Source: Miscanthus floridulus
Taxonomy: Eukaryota > Streptophyta > Magnoliopsida > Poales > Poaceae
Direction of reading: 5' to 3'
Assembly (NCBI RefSeq): GCF_019320115.1
Contig: NC_089598.1
Location: 84,019,844 to 84,083,843 of the forward strand
Length of the DNA: 64,000 nt
Shown piece after piece: positions 21,638-34,233 of this stretch. Both the position numbers and the translations under genes were made by a program. The stretch's first letter is position 1. Each line of letters opens with the position of its first letter. The notes under the pieces are model-generated. The model was not told the DNA's origin, did no database searches, and saw only the letters and a list, made by a program, of their open reading frames with translations.

Positions 21638-24600
21638 ATGGCGAAAAGTGATGCGCAGAAGAAAGCAGGGGTCATGGCGAAGGAATGGTGGAAATCGAGA
21701 AGCAACGAGTAGACCATTGAAGACCTCATCACCATGGGGGTACTCCACAACAAGGAGCTCGCAAGATGGCATGCGTCGGAGGGCGAGGGGTACCCCGATC
21801 CACAACCAGGTGAGATTGTGGTGTTCGAAGGTTCGAAGACTTCTTTAAACAGGGATTTGGGGTTCCGATACATCCTTTTCTTCAGGGGCTCTGTCTTTAC
21901 TATGAGATTGGGATTTGCAATCTACATCCTAACTCGATCCTCCTTGTCGCCACTTTCATACATCTTTGTGAAGCATATGGCGGCTTCTAGCCCCATTTCG
22001 ATTTTTTCCACCATCTTTTCTATCTGCGGAAGAAAGGAAGCGGCGATTCGAAGATAGCCGAGGGTGTGTACCTCAACCTCCATGACGGCATGAAAGCCCA
22101 GTACCTACACTGTCCATGGAACACGTCGCTCGATGACTGGTACAAGAAATGGTTCTACATCCGTGAAGAGCCGGACACGATCACACTGTGCGACGTGGGC
22201 TACATTCCAGAGAGGAGGACAAGCTGGTCAGAGAAGCCTGAGCACCTGGAACAGATTCCAGAGATATTTGGAATGATCCTGTGGAAAAAACTATATGGTC
22301 CGAGCGTGGTCGGAAGCTTCATCAGCCGATGGATCTAGCCCTGCCAGAGGAGAGTATATTCTAGCTATGAATATCATGGTAGCACGGACCCGACAAGGAC
22401 AAGACAGGGGGCGCTTGACAAAATCGATGTCAAAGCCAGAATTGGAGAGCTATTTAACTTAGCTGATCCAAATTATGCCAGATTGAGCGACATCGAGCAT
22501 GCTTTCAAGCTTGCCTGACCTCCCCCAAAGGTAACATGTCTTGCCCTGTACCCGTAGTTTTATATTGTGGTAGGATAAGTGGAAACTTACTGTGTTCACC
22601 CATTTTTGTTACCTAGGTTAATGGTCGGGATAGGGCAATTGTGTTTGTGTTGCCACCCCCTGGAGTGGAGTGGCCACAAGGAGCTGGTCCCACCACCCAA
22701 ACCAGCATCGAGATCGAAGGCGAGGACATTGACTGGGCGGTGCTCGGAGCTGGAGAGGAGGCAGCGGTCCTAGCTGCTGGTAAGCGGCCGGCTGCCCCCA
22801 AACAGCCAAAGAAGAGATCAGCAACCACCCTGCTCATGGGGGGGGGGGTGCTAAGTATCAATGAGCTCGAGGGGGGCCCGAAGGAGAACCCGGCCAACAA
22901 GCGTCGACACGGGATTTTTGCCTGGTCGGATGATGACGCAGAAGAGGGAGAGGATGCAGACACCTTTCGACTTGTCCCTCAAAAGAGGAGGAAGCAACTG
23001 GAGTCAATGGAGCAAGGTATCTCCTCCACGCCTGTGGGACCCACATTATCGACGGTGGTGAAGGATGCAGCCGGGCCGACCTTGGGAGTACCTGGGCAAG
23101 GGTTGCGACCGGCGACAGGAGCGACAACTCGACCGAGCATGCCACCGACCACTGTAGCGGAAAGGGCAAGCGGCGGAGGGGTTGAGCACCAAGGCCCAGC
23201 GATAGTGTTGGATGTAGAGGGAGACCAGGCATCACCCGCATAGCACGTGGAGCAAGTACGGCCGAAGAGACACGCCTTCTCCACATCATTTCGCGCATCC
23301 AACATGTAAGTATTTGTAACCTTGATATAAGTTAGCAATTTGCATTGAATATGGTTGCCTTCTAAACTTATCTCGGATGTACTAGTTTGGCGTCCATAGA
23401 AAGTCTAGACCAGCTAGCTGGAAGTAGCATGGCGCCGCCAATAAGTGCAGAGCAGACTGCCCAGCGGCCGACCATCGAGGAACCCATAGTAGAAGATCCG
23501 TCGAGGTTTCAGCAAACAAACAGTCAAACAACAGTCCCCGAGTAGGCGGTCGAGGGAAGAGCTGAGCCGAGCACGAGTGCTCCGAGCGCTAAACCTACAC
23601 GTTTGTCGATGCTGCAGCCCGTGGGAAGTCCATGGTGATCACAGAAGCTGCTGACGCCGGACCAGCACTGAGACCCGAAGAAGAGCCTAAAGAGGACGAA
23701 GTGGAGGAGGTCCTGGGCCATCCGTAGGACAAGCGACAACATGTGTATGTGTCGCGTTGGTAGAACGACCAATGGGTTGTCCATGAGGAAATCCCGGAGG
23801 TCAAAAAAACCAAGAAAGTTGAATGGGCAGCGAAACGGCTGGTGACGGAGGTGCAGGTAAGCTTCGCTTCACCCTCTGATCTTGCTGTCTAGTCGCAGCT
23901 GTCTTACTTAGCTATTTGCACATAGGACTTAATGAAGACCGCAAGGTACCGCAAGAAATGCTTCGACCAGATCGAGGGGATCGCTGCAAGCAATAAGGAG
24001 CTGTCGGTGGAGGTGGAACGCTTGTGCTAGTGACTTGAAGCCACCAACCATGAAAAGACGGTGCAAGAGTCCTAGAATCAGAACCTAGTCATCCAGCTTA
24101 GTAATAAAGAGCGAGAAAGAACAAGTAGCCACTTTATCACAATGACTACTAACAAGTGCTGTTGCATTGTTGGTAGTAACAGCTGTAGTGCAGGCTTAGA
24201 AGCTGAAGTGGTCTGTCTCCGAGAGGAGAACAGTCATGCGGTCGTGGAGTGTGATCGCCTAAAAGAGGACAATAGAAAACTAGCACAAGACCAGTCATAG
24301 CTCCAAGACCACACGACCAAGATGACAGAGGAGCTGAAAGGTAAGTTTTCCAAACCCCTTTGCTCATTTTTGTTGCCTACCGTAGTTTGGCGTAATATAG
24401 CGTCTTAACAGCATGTGCGGTTTGTAGTTATAAAAATCAATGCGAAGAAGCATCTGGAGGCCGTGATAAAAGACTGTGACGGCTGGAAGGCGCAATGCCA
24501 AGAGATCACCAAGGATCGTGACATCTGGAAAAACCGGTGCTAGGAGGTGGCAATGGGCATTTTGCCGATCCTTAACCTCATCGATCCGGCGCTAGCAGAG

Positions 24601-24879
24601 GACATGCCAAGGACTCCGTAGCTAGGATTGATCGAGAGATGCCAAAAGGCATGGGGATGGTTCTAGGAGTTTGTGAAGGAGGTAGGAGAGTATGCAGGTG
24701 CACATGTGCTGAGCATGGTACTCACTACCCCCTGATCGATCTCAAGCGCCTGGAGGTTGGATACCCGAAGGAGGTAGATCTAGACAAGGCCGAGGAGCTA
24801 CGAATGACCCAGCTGGACTTGTCGGCGAAAATAATTGGCGATATTAACCTGTGTGGAGGTGCGACACCACCCGTATAGG
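21638..24879 (+). pseudogene. Antisense extra ORF of element E (PF04195 'putative gypsy type transposon' protein), decayed
   Basis: It runs on the plus strand, opposite to gag-pol, between integrase and the 3' LTR. From ATG 21638 it reads MAKSDAQKKAG, a stop at 21710, then DLITMGVLHNKELARWH and GYPDPQPGEIVVFE. After frame changes come YLNLHDGMKAQYLHCPWNTS and WYKKWFYIREEPDTITLCDV. This is the family catalogued as Transposase_28 in grass genomes. Apparent introns follow (donor near 22531, acceptor near 22618; donor 23859, acceptor 23925; donor 24341, acceptor about 24432). Downstream is an acidic, Lys-rich linker and a coiled-coil-like part, ending at a TAG at 24877-24879. Extra ORFs of this sort in plant Tat elements are known; their role is not. 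Stops and frameshifts make this copy inactive. Confidence 0.75.
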
Positions 24880-25592
24880 GAACTTCATCAATAAGTCAGC
24901 TAGGAGCGCCGTCATTTTCAAGCCAACCAGCGAAGCCTACGGTCTCGACCAGCCAGGCATCGGTGGGGCCATCTTCTTCAGCTCGATCAATGCCAGAGTC
25001 CTCGAGACCTTTGCACGATGTCAGGCCTAGCAAGTAGCAGGTGCCGTGTGCCCCGACCAGCCAATAGTATAGGCTATAGCTGTAGAAGAAGATGTACTTG
25101 TGTTATTGTAAACTTGGACCTTTTTAGGCAAGCTTGTAATAATGTAACTGTATATCACCATAAGCTTGTTTGTTTTGTAGAAAACGTGTTTAAGCTCGGA
25201 TATTGTGTTGGTGTAACTAAGTTAGAATGTGTTAGCGTTCTGTTTAGTTGTACCAGTTTAGTCAACATGTCATCCTGAAAGGTTTGTATGGCCCTGGTTT
25301 GTCTTGTGGTCAGGGTGTGAGGTGCGTAGCTTGTGCACACATAGAAACACATAAGTCAAACCAGAGAGCACCTGCCGATCACTCGTAGCATAGAGAGCGG
25401 ATCCCATGCACGCGTTGGGAGGAACCGGAGACAGGGTCTGCTCCGAAAACCCAAGAAGGAATGGTGGTCGGTTTTAACTGGTTGATTTAGAATAACCATA
25501 GACTTCGAAGTGACACATTAGAGTGGTCGGAGAAATCATAATAGCTTTATTGAATTAAATCGAAAGTACAAGAGAGGTACATATCTTAGTAG
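24880..25592. other. Spacer between the antisense ORF and pol of element E
   Basis: No gene is seen. It separates two convergent coding units (the plus-strand extra ORF and minus-strand pol) and probably holds both 3' ends. Confidence 0.5.
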
Positions 25593-26921
25593 TTAAGCAC
25601 AGAAACGCCTAAGCTTGTTGATGTGCCATGAATTGGGTACGTCTGTACCGTCTAGGTGAGCTAACCTGTAAGATGTTGGGCGTGGAACCTCTTTGATCAT
25701 GAAGGGCCCTTCCCATGGGGTTGTGAGTTTGTGGATGCTAGCCTGATTCATCTTCCACTTCAGGACCAGGTCCCCAACCACGAAGAACCGCTCCTTGATG
25801 TTCTTGTTGTAGTACCTGCGTAAAACAACAAGGTATTTGGCTATACGTACGCAAGAATCGAGCCGCTTCTCTTCTGCACTATTCACTTCTAGCTCCCATA
25901 CTTCATTGGCCTTGTCTTCGTCGAAGTTCTCTACCCATGCCGATCTGAAGGCTATATCTGCTGGGAGCACTGCCTCAGCGCCATAAACCATAAAGTATGG
26001 TGATACGCCGGTATTGCGACTAAGTTGGGTTCTGAGACCCCAGACCACGGCTGGTAACTCTTTGAGCCATCTTTCGGGAGCTTTGTCATTTTCTCTGTAC
26101 ATCCTCTTCTTAAGTGCATCCAAGATCATACCATTTGCCTGCTCGACCTGTCCATTAGCTCTAGGGTGTGCCACCGAGACGTATTTTACTACTATGCTCC
26201 TTTCATCGCAGAAGTCCCAAAAAATGTTCCCGGTGAACTGAGTACCCAGATCAGTGATGATGTTGTTGGGTATGCCAAAGTGGTGGATGACCTGGTCAAT
26301 GAACACGATGGCCTTTTCTAAAGATGCCTTGACCAGGGGCATGTACTCTATCCACTTGGAAAATTTGTCGATCAGCACAAAGACGCATGTAAATTTCCCA
26401 GGGGCCGGTTTGAAAGGCCCGATCATATCCAGTCCCCAGCATGTGAAGGGCCAAGAGGCTGGTATTGTCTAAATCTCATGTGCTGGTACGTGGATTCTCT
26501 TGGTGAAGAACTGACAACCTTCACAATGGTGGACTAGCTTTTCTACATCGGCTACGGCTGACGGCCAATAGAACCTTGCTCGGAAAGCCTTGCCAACCAG
26601 CGTTCTCGAGGCCATGTGGTTGCCGCAGGAGCCAGAGTGGATTTGGTCTAGGAGATGTTCACCATCCTCCTGGGTTATACACTTCATCAATATTTCTTCC
26701 TTCGCGTTCTTGCACCATAATTTGCCATCGATGAGCAGATACTGCTTACTGCGACGCATCAGACATTCGTTTTCTATCCAATCAGTGTAACCGCTACCAT
26801 CTATCAGGTACTTGATGAAAGGTACTCTCCAGTCAGGCTCCTTAGTGGTCGGAGGTGGTTCAGTGGTGTTTGACGTCGGAACCATAGCCACCAATAGCTG
26901 GTCTGGAGGCTTGTCGATCAT
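25593..26921 (-). pseudogene. Integrase region of element E
   Basis: The upstream frame (26469-26921) has the HHCC zinc-binding part, HHCEGCQFFTKRIHVPAHEI. The downstream frame (25593-26426) has the DDE core: VLIDKFSKWIEY (first Asp), NNIITDLGTQFTGNIFWDFC (second Asp), HPRANGQVEQANGMILDALK (Glu). Then come TGVSPYFMVYGAEAVLPADI and a C-terminal block ending WHINKLRRFCA. The two frames are joined across a stop (taa at about 26470), so one nonsense mutation separates an otherwise well-kept integrase. It would insert element cDNA into DNA. Confidence 0.85.
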
Positions 26922-26984
26922 GGGATCTTCTTTGATGGAAGGCGTGAGTAGGTCTTGAACAAATACGCCATGTGGGACTTTGGC

Positions 26985-28661
26985 TCAGGATGATCCTAAC
27001 TTTGACAGCGCATCTGCTGCTTGATTTTTGTCTCGGACCACATATGTGTACTTGATGCCATAGAACTTGACTTCTAGCTTTCTGATCAATTTGCAGTATG
27101 CGTCCATCTTTTCGCTGGTTGTATCCCAGTCCTTATTGAGTTGGTTGATGACCAGAGCCGAGTCTTCATAGACATAGAGACGTTTGACACTGAGCTCGAC
27201 CACAATGCGCAGACCATGTAGGCATGCTTCATACTCGGTGGTGTTATTAGATGCCGGGAAATAAATCCTAAGGACATATCGGAGCTGCTCCTTGGATGGT
27301 GATACGAAAAGGACTCCTACTCCTACGCCGTCGATGTTGAGAGAGCCATCGAAGTACATCTTCCAATACTCGACGGGCCCCTGAGAGGCAGGTGTGCTTA
27401 AGTCTATCCACTCGACGATGAAATCGACAAGTGCCTGAGAATTGATTGTAGTATGGCTTGCAAATTCCAAGGCGAAAGGGCATAGCTCCATTACCCATTT
27501 AACGATGCGCCCATTTGCATCCTTGTTGCGAATGATGTCTCCCAGAGGGTACTCAGTCATGACCACTACGCGATATCCGTCGAAGTAGTGTTTCAACTTT
27601 CGAGATGTGATTAGTATGGCGTAGATCAGTTTCTGAATCTGTGTGTACCTGGTCTTGGATTCATTGAGCACCTCACTGATGAAATAAATCGGTCACTGTA
27701 CCTTGTAGGCATGGTCGGGCTCATCGCGCTCGACCACCATGGTAGTGGAGACCACTTGATTAGTTGCCGCAATGTAAAGTAGGAGGGTTTTATCTTCTCT
27801 GGGAGCAGTGAGGACCGGAGGTGATGTAAGGAATTGCTTCAGCTATGTAAAGGCAACGTCTGCTTCCTCCAACCACTCAAACTTCTCGAATGCTTTGAGC
27901 AGCTTGAAAAATGGTAGTCCTTTTTCGCCTAATCTTGATATGAAATGACTGAGGGCAGCCATGCATCCGGTAAGCTTCTAAACATCCTTCACCTTTTTGG
28001 GCGGCTTCATGTCCAAGACAGCTTTTACCTTCTTTGGATTAGGGCGTATGCCGTCGTGACTGATGACGTTGCCGAGCAATATACCAGATGGAACACCAAA
28101 GATACACTTCTTTGGGTTTAATTTCCATTAGAACGTGTTAAGAGCTGCAAAGGTACGTTTGAGGTTGTCAACAAGGGTGTATGCTTCCTTGGTTTTAACA
28201 ACTACATCATCAACATAAGCCTCGACGAGGTCGTCTTTTATCTCATCTTTGAGATAGGCCTGTATGGCACGTTGGTAGGTAGCCCCGGCGTTCTTGAGCC
28301 CGAACGACATGGTCATGTAGCAGTAGGCGCCGAAGGGCGTGATGAAGGATGTCTTGATCTGATTGTCCTTTTTGAGAGCGATCTGGTGATAACCAAAGTA
28401 GCAATCAAGAAAGTAAAGCAACTCGCAACTGGCAGTTGAATCTACGACCTCGTCTATGCGAGGTAAGCCGAAAGGGTCTTTAGGGCAGTGTTTGTTGAGA
28501 TCAGTGTAATCAACGCACATTCTCCATTCATTATTCTTTTTGCGTACAAGAATCGGGTTGGCTAACCACTCCGGATGATACACTTCTTTGATAAATCCAG
28601 CTGCCAAAAGCCATGTAACTTCTACCGTAATAGCCTCTTTTTTTTGTCGCGAGCGAACCAT
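26985..28661 (-). pseudogene. Reverse transcriptase-RNase H region of element E
   Basis: RT occupies 28128-28661: RMCVDYTDLNKHCPKDPFGL, FGYHQIALKKDNQIKTSFIT, MSFGLKNAGATYQRAIQAYL and the catalytic AYVDDVVVKTKEA. RNase H is at 26985-27671: YWKMYFDGSLNIDGVGVGVL (Asp), NNTTEYEACLHGLRIV (Glu), YEDSALVINQLNKDW (Asp) and VVRDKNQAADALSKLGSS (Asp). The linking part 27672-28127 carries in-frame stops. The order and motifs are those of Tat-clade Ty3 pol. Confidence 0.87.
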
Positions 28662-28699
28662 TGTAGCTTCTGCTTGATAGGTTTGGCCTTGCCATCGAC

Positions 28700-29551
28700 A
28701 TTTAAGGAGTGCTCGATCAAGTTCCGAGGTACACCAGGCATGTCAGCGGGTTTCCATGTGAACACACTCACGTTGCTCCTCAAGAACCTGACAAGCGCAT
28801 CTTCCTATTTAGGATCCAAGTTGTCCTCGATAAGGGCTGTTTTGCTGGGATCACCGTCGACCAGCTGGATCGCTTTGTGCTCTTTGGACTTGATGTTCTT
28901 GCATGGGGCCTCGAGCTCTGGGATCTCCAGGTGGTCGGCCGGGGTCTTCTTGGCATCGAGCGTGGTCTCAGCCATGCGAATAGAGAGGTCATGAGCCTCT
29001 GCTATTTTGAAGCTGTCATCCTCGCAGGTGTAAGCTACGTATACATTGCCCCTGAGAGTTAGACCCCCCTTCTCGATAGGCATCTTGAGCACCAAATACC
29101 TATAGTGAGGTATGGCCATGAACTTGGTGAGCACTGGTCAACCAAGGATAGCATGGTAGGTGCCTTCGAAGTCAGCGACCACGAAGTTGATGTAGTCAAT
29201 GCGGAAGTGGTCCGGGGTACCAAATTGCATAGGTAGCGTGATCTACCCGAGAGGTGTGGAGCTCTGTCTAGGGAGAACACCCCAGAACTGTGCCTCGTAT
29301 GGCTTGAGATTAGCCTGGGTTATCTTCAGGGCTGGCAAACTATTCTTGAACAGTATATCGATGGAACTACCGCTGTCAATCAGCACTCTGTCGAACTGAA
29401 CCTTGTTGATACAAGGATCGAGAATCAGAGGAAAACATCCTGGCTCAGGTATTGCAGCCCATTGGTCCTTTCTGCTAAAGGAGATCTCATGGTGAGACCA
29501 AGGAGGGAGCCGCGGATTGGTGATGAGGTTGTCGGCGTTGGCCATGTTCAA
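28700..29551 (-). pseudogene. Protease region of element E
   Basis: The frame 29243-29551 contains FDRVLIDSGSSIDILFKNSL; DSGSS is the aspartic-protease active-site loop. Frame 28805-29134 gives the downstream part (LTKFMAIPHYRYLVLKMP, GNVYVAYTCEDDSF). A frame change separates the two. Confidence 0.8.
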
Positions 29552-29731
29552 GCAAGCACGGGCGAGAAGCTTGCGTTCTCATTTGGTCTTGATGGACACT
29601 TTGCCCCCAATGATGGTGTGGACACGATCAGTTGGCTTGACGTACTTGTGACGGGGATCTGTGTCTTCATCGTCATTGTCCTCATTACGTTGCTCCCCTG
29701 CGTCGTTAGGCTTGTCGGATGTATCCGGAGC

Positions 29732-32146
29732 CTATTGGCGCATGTAGATAGATTTGAGAACACGACAATTCTCCATGGTATGGTTTGACTTGGGATGGAG
29801 TTGGTAGGGTCCTTTCAATGCTTTGGCATAGTCTTCTTCGTAGTTGTGACGTCCGCTACCTTTTTTAACGGTGTTGACCTCGCCATCGTCTTCCCGAGCA
29901 CGCTTGCCCCTATAATCGTCACGACGATTACGCCGCTGATTACGCTGGTCGTGGTGGTCATGGGAATTGTTGCACTGGTTGCAGCGATCAAAATTGTCGT
30001 TCCGACCACGGTTGCCACGGTAGTCGTCGCAGTGTGGAGGGTGGTCGGAGCATGGAACCCTTGCTGCTTCTTCGATGATTATCTTTTTAGCATCATCGAC
30101 ATCCGCATATTTTTTAGCAGTGGCTAGGAGCGCTGTGACTGATTCAGGTCTCTTGCGGAGGAGCTTGTCCCTTAGGGCATCGTGGAAGCGGAGACCAGTG
30201 ATGAAAGCCTCGATTGCCTTGTTGTCGAAGATTGACGGGACCTTGACGCGCATCTCCGAGAAGCGTCGGACGTACTCACGCAGTGGCTTATCTTTGCGAT
30301 CTCGAATCCATTACAGATCATATTTGTTGCCGGGTTGCTCGCAAGTGGCAATGAAGTTGTCGATGAATGCTTGCTTGAGCTCTTGCCAAGAATCAAAGTA
30401 GTTCGTCGGCAAGCTGACCAGCCATTGGTGACCTGCATGGCCGATGGTGACTGGAAAGTAATTAGACATGACATGCTCGTCAGCCATGGCTGATCTGCAC
30501 GCGATTTCATAGAGCATGACCCATAATTCGGGGTTCTCCTTGCCATCGTATTTCTGAAGTTTTTCGAGCTTGAAGTTCTTGGGCCATATGACTTGGTAAA
30601 GGTGCGGAGTAAACTGCTTCAAACCCAGAGGGCCGTGGGTAGTATCATATTCCATACGATGATAGCTTTCATGGGATGCACGATCATTGGCTCTTTGGTT
30701 AATGCGATCACACAGATCACGTTCTTCAAGGGAATGGCGGAGATTGTTATTGCCATCACGGCGATCCCGATTGCCACCCTGGTTAACCCTACGACCGCGG
30801 TTATCATGGCGATTGTTGCAGTTGTCTCGGTGGTTATCATCCCGGTAGTCATAGCGGTTGTCGTCCTAGTAGTCGCGGTAGTTGTCATCCCGACCACCAT
30901 CATGACCACCGTTTCTACCTTGATAGTTGTCTGATGGTTCATTGTTGCGCAAGCCACGTTGGTTGGGTGGCTATGAGCGACTTGAGTACTGGTGACTGTG
31001 GCTTGATTCGACTGAGACGGATGGAGCCCAGGCTTGATTTACAATCTCTACGGTCTGGGCCATAGCAGCCATTAGGTAAGCATGTATATCATCACAAACT
31101 GCCTGGATTTCTAGGGTATTGGGTAGTCATTGCATTGTCGCCATAGCAACAGCTACGCTGGTGCTTGGAGTCCTAAAGACCTGCTTGTCCCCCACCCTGT
31201 CAAAGGCATTGTTAAGGTCACATGGCTGGACCCTTATGCGTCGTGCCTCCTCTTCTACCTCAGCTTCGACTTGTCGACGATTAAACCGGTCAATATTGCG
31301 TGCTTCACGTGCTAGCCTTTCTTATTCTGTTTCGCCAACTGCCAGTGGTTTGTCATTACTGACAACATTGATCAAGTCTCCTCACCTTGGTGGGAAGGAT
31401 GGGAATCGTGGGAACCCTAGGGCGTGGTCTGGGATATCCAGATCATATTCAACGCCTTCATTGTCATGATGCTGGAGCTTGGTGTGGACGGAGCCATTAG
31501 ATGCGATGCCGGACGGGTAGCTTGAGCCACCCTCTTGAACTATGTGGACCGATCCTTCTTGATACTCCTTAATCTGGACCATGTTGATGAAGTTGCGCAG
31601 GCCGTAGGGCTAAGCCTGGTAGTTCTCCATCGAGGCTTCACACTCGGAGAGCCAAAGACCCATCGCGGGGGCTGGTCGGCGATGAACGGAGCACCCTTCA
31701 GGAGTAGATGTGACCACGAGATCTGTACTGAGTCATGCAGGACAACTGGCCCGAGATGGTTAGGTAGATCTGTTGTGGGTAGTGGTTACCTACTCATTAG
31801 GTTGACTTTGAATCGAACTTACCAGAGCTAGGGTTTCAGCAAGTTTGGTGCCGACCCGATCGATGGAGTCGAGCAGGTCGGTGTTGTCGATCTACCTCCC
31901 TTTGTAGCGAGGAAGCGGACGACGGGTTGTTGGCATGGCTGAAGACGATGCTGGTGTGGCCGGAGCCAGATCCACCGTGGTTAGAGCCGTAGCTGATGCA
32001 GGTGAAGCAGTGGTCGACGTAGATTGAGTCCGCGCCTCCTCCGTGGTCTTGGCGATGAAGTCGTCGGAGCTAGTGGTCCAGGTGATCTGGCCGATGGTGA
32101 ATGTGAGGCCGTTCAGCGTAGCCATGGAACCGGGGATGATGACCAT
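29732..32146 (-). pseudogene. Gag of element E
   Basis: The N-terminal frame starts at 32146 (MVIIPGSMATLNGLTFTIG). A middle part around 30660-30950 is a low-complexity stretch of Arg, Asp, Asn, Tyr and Gly (RDDNYRDY-like repeats). The capsid-like core follows at 30311-30655 (NFKLEKLQKYDGKENPELWV) and 29732-30253 (VPSIFDNKAIEAFITGLRF), and the region ends near a zinc-knuckle-less, His/Asn/Arg-rich tail. A stop at 30312 (LWIRDRK context) and others break it. Confidence 0.75.
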
Positions 32147-32175
32147 CTTGTTTGTCTAGAGAGCAGTATGCACAC

Positions 32176-32194
32176 CCCCTACCTAGCGTGCCAC
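32176..32194 (-). other. Primer-binding site of element E
   Basis: On the minus strand this reads tggcacgctaggtaggggg, a mutated relative of the Tat PBS tggcgcgccaggtagggg, adjoining the 5' LTR. Confidence 0.7.
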
Positions 32195-32665
32195 TTTTGA
32201 CGAAATATGGTCGGCAGTCTACCTAGGGGTATGCCCAAGGTAGTAGATTATCGGTAGACAGATGCGCAAGCTACAAACAAGATGGTGATGCAAGACAGAC
32301 ACGAGGTTTTATCCAGGTTTGGCCGCCGTGAAGGCGTAATACCTACGTCCTGCGTCTGATTGTATTGCTGTATGTCAATGAGAGATGTTTTTGAGAGGGG
32401 TCCCCTGCCCGGCTTATATAGTCTGGGGGGCAGGGTTATAGATTTCGAAACTAATCCTAACCAGTTATAATTGCCATAGGTGGCCGAATAAGGATTCCTA
32501 TTCTAACCGACCAGGATCTTGCTTGATCTCCAAATCTACTTTGATTCCTTGCGTGGGACTACGAATAGATTGGCCAAGCCGTGCGTCGTCTTCTAGTGGG
32601 CTAGACCCCCTGGTCCGGGCCGGCCCAAGCCTAGCCATAAGGGTATAGGGTTTAATACCCCCACA
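32195..32665 (-). repeat. 5' LTR of element E
   Basis: It matches 19815-20283 over its whole length. The inner edge is mutated (ttttgacgaaatatgg in place of tgtcgacgaaatatgg). The outer edge aatacccccaca is followed by the TSD TATAC. Confidence 0.9.
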
Positions 32666-32670
32666 TATAC

Positions 32671-33528
32671 TAACACCACCGAATTGGCAAATGATCCAAC
32701 TGTGTCGAGGCTATCAAAACCGTCACATGAGCACATGAACCGCCTGTGTAGTGGTCACCAGCACCGTCGCCTTATACTTCGACCCGACTGTCAGTGGTGT
32801 GGGTTCACTATCGGTTCGATGGCCGAGACGTATGTGTAGAGGTTAACACCACTGTTGCTTCAATGTATGATCTGCCTGTACAAAGGTTATGGTCACCGTC
32901 GCCGTACACCATGATCCGCCTTTGATGATCATTTAGTCGGTATCGGGATACTAAAGGATTCAGCGGTGATATACTTTTGATCCCTGCTGCATCATACCTA
33001 TAGCAATGGTAACAAAATTTCACCCCATTTCACAATAGTTACTAATTCAGCTAGGCCCTTAATTGCTTGATGAACACAAAGCATACAGATATATAATCAT
33101 TACATCCATAAATCATGTTCACAAACAAGAGTACTTTTTACAATAACAATGGATGCTACCATAACATCTTTCTCAACTGATGCCCTAACACAAGTGGTAC
33201 ATAGAGCATGCTAAAGGTACTAATCTATATAGACTTACATAACAAAATGATGTAGCTGTGCTCCTTATATGTGGCACTCCTACTTGCAAGGCAAAATGAA
33301 TATAATTAGTGCATCCTTCGGATTGGTAGCCAATGCACCATAGAACCCCTCTTATTCATCTTTGATCCACAACCTGAACAAAGCAGCAGAATTAATAATG
33401 TTGAACATACCATTCCTTTAGTTAACAAGCCAAAATTGGCCTATACATACATAGAATGAAAACAACTCCCTACCTGAACAAAGACTGTCGTGACGACGAA
33501 ATGCAGGAAATACACCTTTACTGCTCTG
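32671..33528. mobile_element. Continuation of the CACTA-like unit, and 3' flank of the F-box pseudogene
   Basis: It resumes the sequence interrupted by element E (…gatgTATAC / taacaccaccg…). From 32671 to about 33000 it has short repeated words (accgtcgcc, actatcggttcgatgg, tcggtatcggg) like a CACTA sub-terminal region. From about 33060 to 33528 it is AT-rich without a recognised gene; it probably includes the 3' UTR of the F-box gene. Confidence 0.4.
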
Positions 33529-34233
33529 CTAAAGACTCCATGAACAAGGGAACACAAGGGAACAAAAGCAGATGACATGGGCATGGATGACATGAACCTT
33601 TCTGCCATCCATGTCATATGCAATCAATGTTCTATCCTTCCCAACAAGGAAAATAAAATTCCATTCTGGGTGAACTGTAATCACTCTATACTCCTCATGA
33701 CAAAGCTCAGAAGCAACTTTAATATTCATGTGTCCAAACATTTCCTCCATGTCCACAACATGCTTCAAAATCCAGTTATCAGTACCATAGTCTTTAAGTT
33801 TCCACACTAAAAGCCAAGACCTATTGCGAAAATCAGCAAAGCACACACACAGGTGACCCTGAGCTTGATGGATAGATATTTCAGCACCACCTAGTTTATG
33901 AATTGTCCTCCATGTCTTTTCCTCATATCCACAGCAACTATCATAAAGTACTCAACCATGTGCATAAAACCATTAAGAAAAATACTTCTCGATTTTGAAT
34001 GTAGAACAATACTACCCTAGCCCCATTCAGATTCCTTAAAGATCCATGCTGCAGTTTTAGATGAGTAGATCTCTACACCTACGCACGCACCCTCCACCTC
34101 AACAAATTCAATCACATGGAAGTGCGAGGATGTTGGGTCAAAACCTAAGCGAGCTTGACCAATAGAATGGATGCTACGTGGCAATACATGCCATTTGTGG
34201 GTCGCCGGATTGCAGACAACATAGCGACGTAAT
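33529..34233 (-). pseudogene. F-box protein gene, 3' half (separated from its 5' half by 21.7 kb)
   Basis: On the minus strand it opens right at the insertion junction with YVVCNPATHKWHVLPRS, a hallmark of grass F-box-associated domains. It goes on through GFDPTSSHFHVIEFVEVEGA and EIYSSKTAAWIFKESEW, then a stop and frame change. From 33846 it runs RSWLLVWKLKDYGTDNWILK and YRVITVHPEWNFIFLVGK to a TAA ending at 33529. F-box proteins recruit substrates to SCF ubiquitin ligases; the C-terminal part binds the target. The internal stop near 34020 and the missing N-terminus make it a pseudogene. Confidence 0.8.

Larger units (their letters stand above)
19815..32665 (-). mobile_element. Ty3 Tat-clade retrotransposon 'E', complete structure, 12.85 kb
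   Basis: Two LTRs of about 470 bp (19815-20283 and 32195-32665) flank a minus-strand gag-protease-RT-RNase H-integrase order, plus a plus-strand extra ORF between integrase and the 3' LTR. A perfect 5-bp TSD, TATAC (19810-19814 and 32666-32670), shows that the two ends belong to one insertion. My hand alignment of the LTRs gives about 40 differences plus small indels over 470 bases, so the insertion is fairly old. RT and integrase motifs place it in the Tat clade. Coding frames contain stops. Confidence 0.93.
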
